In this document: positions 44,537 to 51,304 of the stretch, in pieces | Layout of the letters: every line of letters begins with the position of its first letter | Numbering within the stretch: the stretch's first letter is position 1 | Assembly: GCA_046330135.1 (NCBI GenBank) | Contig: JAXLTI010000007.1 | Location: 279,263-343,262, forward strand | Origin: CAYYFX01 sp046330135 | GTDB taxonomy: Bacteria > ARS69 | Direction of reading: 5' to 3' | Length of the DNA: 64,000 nt | Program-made: the position numbers and the translations under genes | The notes under the pieces: generated by a model | The model's database searches: none | Told to the model about the DNA's origin: nothing | Seen by the model: the letters and a program-made list of their open reading frames with translations, nothing else

Positions 44537-46291
44537 ATCGACACGCTGCGCTCGCTCTTGCCATGGCTCCGCCCGCACCGGCGGCAGCTCGCGATCGGCT
44601 CGATCGCGGTCATCGTCACGAACGCGTTCGCCTCCGTCGGGCCGCTCCTGCTCAAGCGCGGCATCGACGCGCTCGAGGCGGGCTCCCGCGGCGAGGTGCG
44701 CCGTTGGGCGCTCCTCCTCGTGGCCGCCGCCGCCTTCGACGGCGTGTTCCGGTACCTGATGCGTCGCACGTGGATCGGCGTCTCCCGCGACGTGGAGTAC
44801 GACCTCCGCCGCCGCCTCTACGAGCACGTGCAGCGCCTGCCGCTCTCGTACCTGCGCCGCTACGAGGCCGGCGACCTGATGGCGCGCGTGACGAACGACC
44901 TGAACTCCGTCCGCATGGCGCTCGGACCCGGCCTGATGTACGCATTCAACACGACGGTCGTCCTCGCGTTCGCCCTCGGCCTGATGTTCCGCATCTCGCC
45001 CATGCTCACGCTGTACGCCCTCGCCCCACTGCCGTTCGTGACCCTGTCGGTCGTGCTCGTGATGAACCGCGTCCACGACCGCGCCACGAAGGTCCAGGAG
45101 GGCTTCGCCTCGCTCACGACCATCGCCCGGGAAAGCCTGGACGGGGTGCGCGTGGTGAAGTCCTTCGCCCGCGAGAAGGGCCAGCTCGCAGGCTTCGAGG
45201 TCGTGAGCCGCGACTACGCGGACCGGAATCTCTCCCTGGCCCGCATTCAGCGGCTGTTCTACCCCTCGATGGCGCTGTTCGGGGGGATGGCCGCGGTGAT
45301 CGTCCTGTGGCGCGGCGGCACGCTGGTCATGAGCAAGCAGATCTCGCTCGGCACGTTCGTCGCGTTCACGGGCTATCTCGCGCTCCTTCTCTGGCCGATG
45401 GCCGCCCTGGGCTGGACCGTCAACCTCTTCCAGCGCGGACGGGCTTCGTGGGAGCGACTGCTCGAGCTGCTCGACGCCGAGCGCGAGCCCCTCACCGCGG
45501 GCGGCCAGGCCCCTTCCGGCCGCGGGGATCTCCGCTTCGAGGGCGTGACCTTCGCGCGCGGCGATCGGGAGGTTCTGCACGAGGTGCAGCTGCACGTGCC
45601 GGCGGGGCGACGCATCGCGCTGGTCGGACCCACGGGGTCCGGCAAGAGCACGCTCTTGCGCCTCCTCGCCCGGCTCGAGGAGCCCACGTCCGGGCGGATC
45701 GTCCTCGACGGCGTCCCTCTGGGGGATTGGGATCTCGCCGCGCTGCGCGGGGCGCTCGCCGTGGTGCCGCAGGATCCCTTCCTCTTCTCCGAGTCGATCG
45801 CCCACAACGTCGAGATCGGCCGGCACGACGCCGACCGCTCCGAGGTGCTCCGTGCGGCGTCGGCCGCCGGCCTGCGCGAGGAGATCGAGTCCTTCACCGA
45901 AGGCTGGGAGACGGTCGTCGGGGAGCGCGGCGTGACGCTCTCCGGGGGGCAGCGCCAGCGTGCCACGCTCGCCCGGGCGCTCGTGCGCGACGCGCGCGTC
46001 CTCGTCCTGGACGACGCGTTCGCCAGCATGGACGGCAAGACCGAGGAGGCGATCCTCGAGGAGATCGCGCCCGCGCTCCGCTCGCGAACGGTCATCCTCG
46101 TCTCGCACCGGCTCAGCACGATCCGACGCGCCGACCACGTCGTCTATCTGGAGCACGGACGCATCCTCGAAGAGGGCACCCACGACGATCTCGTGCGCCG
46201 GAGCGGGCGCTACGCGGCGTACATCCGGCGCCAGCGTCTCTTCGAGCGACTGACCGCTCCGAATCTCGCGGACGCGGAGGACGCGGCGTGA
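44537..46291 (+). CDS. ABC exporter half-transporter A (degenerate Walker B)
   Basis: The product has about 584 residues: six-TM exporter domain (about 10-310), then an ATPase domain with GPTGSGKS, VPQDPFLFS, signature LSGGQRQR, Walker B VLVLDDAFASMD and switch His in SHRLSTI. The catalytic Glu after Walker B is Asp, as in the non-canonical half of heterodimeric exporters such as TM287/288 or BmrCD. The start is unusual: a family-like N-terminus (DTLRSLLPWLRPHRRQ) and a GGAG seven bases upstream point to an ATC at 44537. TTG 44558 and CTG 44546 are alternatives. The stop overlaps the next GTG by four bases. Confidence 0.88.
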   Translation: MDTLRSLLPWLRPHRRQLAIGSIAVIVTNAFASVGPLLLKRGIDALEAGSRGEVRRWALLLVAAAAFDGVFRYLMRRTWIGVSRDVEYDLRRRLYEHVQRLPLSYLRRYEAGDLMARVTNDLNSVRMALGPGLMYAFNTTVVLAFALGLMFRISPMLTLYALAPLPFVTLSVVLVMNRVHDRATKVQEGFASLTTIARESLDGVRVVKSFAREKGQLAGFEVVSRDYADRNLSLARIQRLFYPSMALFGGMAAVIVLWRGGTLVMSKQISLGTFVAFTGYLALLLWPMAALGWTVNLFQRGRASWERLLELLDAEREPLTAGGQAPSGRGDLRFEGVTFARGDREVLHEVQLHVPAGRRIALVGPTGSGKSTLLRLLARLEEPTSGRIVLDGVPLGDWDLAALRGALAVVPQDPFLFSESIAHNVEIGRHDADRSEVLRAASAAGLREEIESFTEGWETVVGERGVTLSGGQRQRATLARALVRDARVLVLDDAFASMDGKTEEAILEEIAPALRSRTVILVSHRLSTIRRADHVVYLEHGRILEEGTHDDLVRRSGRYAAYIRRQRLFERLTAPNLADAEDAA

Positions 46292-48081
46292 GCGCCACCA
46301 CTCTCGGCGCGCCCGCCGCCAGCGGGCACTCGCGCGACGTCGCGCTCGGGCGGCGCTTCTTCCGCTACGTTCGCCCGTACCGGCTCCGCCTCGGCGGCGC
46401 GCTCGCGCTGCTGTTCCTGTCCGGGGCGCTCGAGCTGGCCGGCCCGTACCTGACCAAGATCGCGATCGACGACGGCGTGCGCGCGGGGAACGGGCACACG
46501 CTGGGGCTCGTGTGCCTCGCGTTCGCCGCCGTCCTGATGCTCGAGTTCGTCGCCGCCTACTTCCAGGATCTCTTCGTGGTCACGGCGGGGCAGGCCGTCA
46601 TGCGGGACCTGCGCCGCGACGTGTTCGCGCACCTGCAGCGCATGGGCGTGGCGTGGTTCGACCGCAACCCGTCGGGGCGCGTCGTGACGCGCATCACCTC
46701 CGACGTGGAGACGCTGAACGAGCTGCTGACGTCGGGGCTCGTGACCATCCTCGCGGACGTCGTCACGCTCGTCGGGATCATGACCGTCCTGCTCTGGATG
46801 AACGCGTCCTTGGCGCTGCTCGTGTTCCTGATCCTGCCCTTCCTGGTGGCCGCGAGCCTCTCGTTCCGGGAGAAGGCGCGCAAGGGCTTCCGGGAGACGC
46901 GGGAGCAGGTCGCGCAGATGTCGGGGATGATGCAGGAGACGCTGGGCGGCATGGAGGTCGTGAAGCTCTTCGGCCGCGAGGCGGAGAACGACGTCCGCTT
47001 CGACGAGCACAACGCCGGCTGCCGCGACGCGTGGCTCGACACCATCGAGGCGTTCTCGATCTTCTTCCCGCTCGTCAACTTCATGCTCGCGATCACGCTG
47101 GCCACCGTGCTCTGGGGCGGCGGGCTCCGCGTGATGGCGGGGACGCTCACGTTCGGCGGCCTCGTCGCGTTCCTGCAGTACGTGCAGCGCTTCTTCGTGC
47201 CCCTGCGCGACCTCAGCGAGAAGTACAACATCCTCCAGGGCGCGCTCGCCGCCGCGGAGCGCATCTTCGGAGTCCTGGACGCGGAGGCCACCGAGGACTT
47301 CGACGCGCGAACCGACCTCGTCCGCCTCGACGCGGTGCGCGGCGACGTGGAGTTCCAGCACGTGTCCTTCCACTACGTGGAGGGCGAGCCGGTGCTGCGC
47401 GACGTGTCGTTCCGCGTGCGCCCGGGCGAGCGCGTGGCCGTGGTCGGCGCCACCGGCGCCGGCAAGAGCACCGTGCTCTCGCTCCTGCTCGGCTTCTACC
47501 GGCCCACGTCGGGGCGGATCCTCGTGGACGGCCAGGACGTGGCCGGCCTGGACCCGCGCAGCCTCCGGCGACGCGTGGCCACGGTGGCCCAGGACGTCTT
47601 CCTCTTCTCCGCCGACGTGGACTGGAACGTCCGCCTCGGGGACGAGGAGCTTCCGGAGAGCGCCGTGGACCGGGCCCTGGCCGCCTCGCGATCGGACCGG
47701 TTCGTGGCGCGCCTGCCGGCCGGCCGGCGCGAGAGGCTCGGAGAGCGCGGACGGAACCTCTCGCAGGGGGAGCGGCAGCTTCTCTCGTTCGCGCGGGCGC
47801 TGGCGCGCGATCCGGACGTGCTCCTCCTGGACGAGGCCACGGCGTCGGTGGACTCCGAGACCGAGGGGCTCGTTCAGGAGGCGCTCGGCGAGCTGCTGGC
47901 GGGGCGGACGTGCCTGGTGGTGGCGCACCGGCTCTCCACCGTGCTCGACGCGGATCGAATCCTGGTCATGCACAAGGGAGAGCTGGTGGAGGAGGGAACC
48001 CACGACGAGCTGGTGCAGCGCGGCGGGATCTACGCGCGGCTCGCCGAGATCCAGTTCGGATTCGACGGCGCCGCGGCGTAG
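46288..48081 (+). CDS. ABC exporter half-transporter B (canonical Walker B)
   Basis: The product has 597 residues: six-TM domain (about 25-335), then an ATPase with GATGAGKST, VAQDVFLFS, signature NLSQGERQL (changed from LSGGQ), Walker B LLLDEATASVD with catalytic Glu, and AHRLSTV. The altered signature would pair with half A's Asp-bearing Walker B, making one degenerate site. The complementary site (B's Walker B with A's LSGGQ) is intact. The substrate is unknown; lipid, peptide or lipid-linked sugar are all possible. Translationally coupled to half A. Confidence 0.93.
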   Translation: MSATTLGAPAASGHSRDVALGRRFFRYVRPYRLRLGGALALLFLSGALELAGPYLTKIAIDDGVRAGNGHTLGLVCLAFAAVLMLEFVAAYFQDLFVVTAGQAVMRDLRRDVFAHLQRMGVAWFDRNPSGRVVTRITSDVETLNELLTSGLVTILADVVTLVGIMTVLLWMNASLALLVFLILPFLVAASLSFREKARKGFRETREQVAQMSGMMQETLGGMEVVKLFGREAENDVRFDEHNAGCRDAWLDTIEAFSIFFPLVNFMLAITLATVLWGGGLRVMAGTLTFGGLVAFLQYVQRFFVPLRDLSEKYNILQGALAAAERIFGVLDAEATEDFDARTDLVRLDAVRGDVEFQHVSFHYVEGEPVLRDVSFRVRPGERVAVVGATGAGKSTVLSLLLGFYRPTSGRILVDGQDVAGLDPRSLRRRVATVAQDVFLFSADVDWNVRLGDEELPESAVDRALAASRSDRFVARLPAGRRERLGERGRNLSQGERQLLSFARALARDPDVLLLDEATASVDSETEGLVQEALGELLAGRTCLVVAHRLSTVLDADRILVMHKGELVEEGTHDELVQRGGIYARLAEIQFGFDGAAA

Positions 48082-48109
48082 ACCCCGCCCGTGCCGGTGG
48101 CTTCCCGGC

Positions 48110-49717
48110 TTACTGGACGACGACGATCTTCCCCGTCGCCGCGCCGGACTTCGACTCCACGCGTGCGAAGTACACGCCGTTCGCGATGCCCCTCGTGGGC
48201 CACGCGACGCGCTCCGCCGTGGTTTCGCCGAGGTCCCGGACGAGACGACCCTGGACGTCGAGGATCATCACGTGGCGCGCTTCGACGATCGCCGGGCTCG
48301 CCATCTGGATGTCCGCGATGCCCACGCGCCGGTCCACGGTGACGCGCACCGAGAGCCCTGCGACCCCGTTGGGCGGCAACGTGCTCGAGCTGCCGTGGAG
48401 GTCGCGCGGATTCGGATCGCCGTTACCGGGATTCACGCCGTGCGCCGCGGGCGCGATCTTGAAGACGTGGACGATGTTCTTCTCGGTGGCGACGTCGCCG
48501 CCTCGCTCGGTGACGTAGAGGTAGCCGCGCACGTCGTCGTAGGCCACGCCGCCGGTCCCGATCTCGTACGTGGTCTCGGGGCGGATCATGTACGGCGTGA
48601 TGTCGAACATCAGGTAGGGCTGCGGCGTCCACGCCGAGGTCTCCGCTCGCGCCACGCGCGCGAGATCATGCGGGTCGTAGAGGAGGATGACCGTGCGGAA
48701 GGAGCTGGCGTAGTACCCGCGGTTCGAGCCGCCGTACCCGTTCGCCTCGCAGCCGCCCGGCCACGTGGCGCAGATCTCCGGACGCATGCCGTCCTGCCAG
48801 CCGTACCAGCAGTCCCCGAAGCCCTTCGTGCCCACGATCGCCACCGAGGCCTTGTCCTCGTTGTACAGCCACGCCGCGCCGGTCCAGTTGTCGGCGTTGC
48901 AGAACCCCTCGAGCCCGTGGGTGGGGTCCAGGTTCCGATAGTGGATCAAGGGCAGGAAGCTCAGGTGCGTGTTCGGCGGAGGGGGATTGCCCTGCAGCCA
49001 GGGCGCGTACGCCACGAGGGTGGGACCCGTGGCCACCTGACCCTCGCGGTACCGGCCGCACGCCAGGCGCATCCCGCCGACGTTCTCGTCGGCCCAGTCC
49101 TTCGGGATGGTCACGACGTACTCGTTGGTGTTCAGACAGCTCACCTGGCTCTCGGTCCCGATGTACCAGGCGCCGACCGTGTGCGGGTTCGAGAGATCCA
49201 AGTCCATCCAGCCGTGCGTCGGCCGAGGATCGTACTGGTAGTGCTGGCCCACCGTGATGTGCAGCTTCGCCCCGGACATCCCCGCCTGCGCCGGGAGGTA
49301 CTCGATCCCCTTGAGGCCGTCCCCGGCGATGTAGATCGGGTTCGCGACGTTGGCGGGCGCCTGGAGCAGGGTCGCCACCGGGAGATCCGACACGCGCTTC
49401 GAGTTCACCGGAGCGGGGATGGAGATCTCGAACATCGGCGTGGTCCACGCGTGACCCACGCCGAACAGCGAGCCCGGGAACCCGTCATCCGGCCCCTGCG
49501 GATCGCCGTCCGGGTAGTAGGCGTCCGTGCCCTTGCAGTACGACAGCGCGTCCGTGGTGGATCCGAGGATGTTCTGCATGGAAACGGGCGTCCGAAACGC
49601 CCCGAGGTACTGGAAGTCTTCTGCTTGGAAAAGTCCGGCCGCACCGACCGGACCCGAAATGAGGAAGGCGAGGAGAACCCCCGCACCCACGCGTAGCAAG
49701 CCCGACAGTCGCAGCAT
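48110..49717 (-). CDS. Secreted protein with FlgD-like C-terminal domain (paralogue B)
   Basis: The product has 535 residues with a signal peptide ending near residue 26 (VGAAG). The body is almost the same as that of 29918-31513 (shared DFQYLGAFRTP, DGFPGSLFGVGHAWTTPMFE, CEANGYGGSNRGYY). The linker and tail differ: here GNGDPNPRDLHGSSSTLPP leads to a FlgD-like module ending in GKIVVVQ, without the NPF motif of copy A. The function of the body is unknown. Its upstream region of about 480 bp holds a sigma-54-like element. It is convergent with the ABC genes (28 bp gap). Confidence 0.8.
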   Translation of the reverse strand: MLRLSGLLRVGAGVLLAFLISGPVGAAGLFQAEDFQYLGAFRTPVSMQNILGSTTDALSYCKGTDAYYPDGDPQGPDDGFPGSLFGVGHAWTTPMFEISIPAPVNSKRVSDLPVATLLQAPANVANPIYIAGDGLKGIEYLPAQAGMSGAKLHITVGQHYQYDPRPTHGWMDLDLSNPHTVGAWYIGTESQVSCLNTNEYVVTIPKDWADENVGGMRLACGRYREGQVATGPTLVAYAPWLQGNPPPPNTHLSFLPLIHYRNLDPTHGLEGFCNADNWTGAAWLYNEDKASVAIVGTKGFGDCWYGWQDGMRPEICATWPGGCEANGYGGSNRGYYASSFRTVILLYDPHDLARVARAETSAWTPQPYLMFDITPYMIRPETTYEIGTGGVAYDDVRGYLYVTERGGDVATEKNIVHVFKIAPAAHGVNPGNGDPNPRDLHGSSSTLPPNGVAGLSVRVTVDRRVGIADIQMASPAIVEARHVMILDVQGRLVRDLGETTAERVAWPTRGIANGVYFARVESKSGAATGKIVVVQ

Positions 49718-50121
49718 TTCGCCCCCAACTTCTCGAGGTGCACGCAGGCTCGGGCGCGGCAGTCCGACGGGCGGACCGCTACGCTCGAGCTCCACTGATT
49801 CGCAATGCCTTCAGGGGGAGGCCATCCGACCACCAGCAAGAACAGGTCCCCGCCCCTCACCCCCGCCCACGTGCGCCGACCCACGGCGCAACCTCCCCGC
49901 CCCCACGTCGGACGGCCACCGAACAGTGTGGTAACTTGCCAACAAACGCAGCTAAGCGCCAGCGAAGACCGTGCCAGCACTCGATGAACGGGCGCGGAGG
50001 CGCTCGTCGGCCGCGCAGGCCGCTGTGCGGCCGTGGATCAGTGGAGCGCGCTGTCAGGACAGGGGTGAGGGCGGAACGGGTTGAAAAAGCGTCCGCGCAG
50101 AAACTCCCGACCCTTACGAAA
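49718..50121. other. Long leader / intergenic region upstream of secreted paralogue B
   Basis: No gene is supported. The stretch at about 49921-49960 is unusually A-rich (GTAACTTGCCAACAAACG). It carries the sigma-54-like element listed separately and would form a leader of more than 200 bases if that element is used. Confidence 0.4.
49961..49976 (-). promoter_or_regulatory. Sigma-54-like element upstream of secreted paralogue B
   Basis: The minus strand reads TGGCACGGTCTTCGCT: perfect -24 block TGGCACG, GG and GC ten bases apart, -12 TCGCT instead of TTGCA. It shares the TGGCACG block with the regulator promoter at 23590-23605. The distance to the ATG (about 230 bases) is long, which lowers confidence. 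Confidence 0.45.
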
Positions 50122-50153
50122 CGAAACGGGGACCGGCGACTTCGCCGGTCCCC
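50122..50153 (-). terminator. Intrinsic terminator of the PEP-CTERM gene
   Basis: A perfect 12-bp stem (GGGGACCGGCGA with TCGCCGGTCCCC, two-base loop, 50128-50153) lies 47 bases past the stop at 50201. On the minus strand it is followed by GTTTCGTTTCG. Confidence 0.75.
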
Positions 50154-50200
50154 TTCGGAGGTTCGAGCGGGGTCAGCCGCCCGACGTGCCTTGGAGCCGA

Positions 50201-50470
50201 TCAGCTCTTCTTGGAGCGCTTCCGACGTGCGCCGACGGCCGCCAAGCCCAGGCCGAGCAGCGCGAGCGTGGCCGGTTCGGGCGTGGCGACGCCGTCCGCG
50301 TAGCCGCCGCCGGACTTGCTGTCACCGCCGCCCCCGCCGCCGCCACTGCCGCCACCGCCGTGGCCCGACGACTGGGCGTCCTTGAAGTACGTGGCGGGAT
50401 TGTCCGCCCAAGCGGTCGCGACGGCCAAGGTGAGACTCGCGACGAGCAGCAGAATGGAGAGCCTTCTCAT
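50201..50470 (-). CDS. Small Gly-rich PEP-CTERM protein, probable exosortase substrate
   Basis: The product has 89 residues. Sec signal peptide (about 1-22, MRRLSILLLVASLTLAVA, cleaved near AWA-D), short mature part (DNPATYFKDAQSSG), Gly-rich run (36-57), then the tripartite sorting tail: TPEPATLALLG with Pro-Glu-Pro at 64-66, TM helix LALLGLGLAAVGA, and basic end RRKRSKKS. This is the textbook PEP-CTERM signal recognised by exosortases. The mature chain is only about 40 residues, so it may serve as a glycan carrier rather than an enzyme (inference). It has its own terminator and is not linked to the exosortase operon. Confidence 0.93.
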   Translation of the reverse strand: MRRLSILLLVASLTLAVATAWADNPATYFKDAQSSGHGGGGSGGGGGGGDSKSGGGYADGVATPEPATLALLGLGLAAVGARRKRSKKS

Positions 50471-50571
50471 GGACCTACCTCTCAAGGGCGGACTGATACG
50501 TTTTCCCGAGTACCACGGCGGTGCTGGTCCGACCCGCCGTCCCGGCACGACCATCGGGGAACCGTAGATGG

Positions 50572-50601
50572 AGCATAGCATTTCGCCGGTCGAACATGCA
50601 A
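50572..50601 (-). promoter_or_regulatory. Extended -10 promoter candidate for the PEP-CTERM gene
   Basis: Minus-strand TGC-TATGCT (extended -10, 50580-50572) is preceded 18 bases upstream by TTGCAT (50601-50596). The leader would be about 95 bases. No sigma-54 element with correct spacing was found here. Confidence 0.3.
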
Positions 50602-50617
50602 CCCACGGGGGCGCGTC

Positions 50618-51304
50618 TTGAGCTCCGACAGCGTTGTCATTCTTGCCAAAGATCCCATACCGGGGCAGGTGAAGACGCGTCTCGTGCCGCCGCTCACGCA
50701 CGCGGAAGCCGCGCGTCTCTCGCGCGCGTTCGTCGCCGACCTCGCCCGTCGCCTCGCCGGGCTCGACGCTCGCCTCGTGCTCGCGCTCCCGCCCGGTTCC
50801 GCGCCCGACACCTTCGCCGACGTCCTCCCGCCCGGCGTGCGGATCGCGGACCAGGGGCCGGGCGACCTCGGCGCGAAGCTCGCGTGCGCCACGGCCGAGG
50901 AGTTCCGGCGCGGCGCCGGCGTCGTCGCCGCGGTCGGGTCCGATCATCCGGACCTTCCGCGGGAGCAGATCGCGGCGGCGCTCGGTTCCGCTCGACGAGG
51001 ATGCGTCGGCTGGGTCACGACCCGGGACGGAGGCTACGCGTGCGTCGCGCTGCCCCGCCCCCTGCCGGGTCTCTTCGAGCGCATCCCCTGGAGCACGCCC
51101 GACGTCGCGGTCGCGACGCGGAACAACGCCCGGCAGTTGGGGGTCCTGCTCGAAGACGCCGGTCCCTGGTACGATCTCGACGCTCCGGGCGACGTGGACC
51201 GTTTCCTGGCCGAGCCCGGCGCCTCGCGGGACTGCCCCGACACCTGGGGCGTGCTGACCGCGCTCGCGCCCGCGTGGGAGGAGAGGAGGAGGAATCATGG
51301 GTGA
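50618..51304 (+). CDS. DUF2064 / TIGR04282-like nucleotidyl-glycosyltransferase-fold protein
   Basis: The product has 228 residues with a GT-A-like fold: VVILAKDPIPGQVKTRLVPP at the N-terminus, AVGSDHPDLPREQI in the middle and TTRDGGYACVALP, then FERIPWSTPDV. These blocks identify the DUF2064 family (often annotated rSAM/selenodomain-associated transferase 1 or arsenosugar transferase). The true substrate in this organism is unknown. Translation seems to start at a TTG (50618) after a G-rich tract. It overlaps the AsmA start by eight bases. Confidence 0.8.
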   Translation: MSSDSVVILAKDPIPGQVKTRLVPPLTHAEAARLSRAFVADLARRLAGLDARLVLALPPGSAPDTFADVLPPGVRIADQGPGDLGAKLACATAEEFRRGAGVVAAVGSDHPDLPREQIAAALGSARRGCVGWVTTRDGGYACVALPRPLPGLFERIPWSTPDVAVATRNNARQLGVLLEDAGPWYDLDAPGDVDRFLAEPGASRDCPDTWGVLTALAPAWEERRRNHG

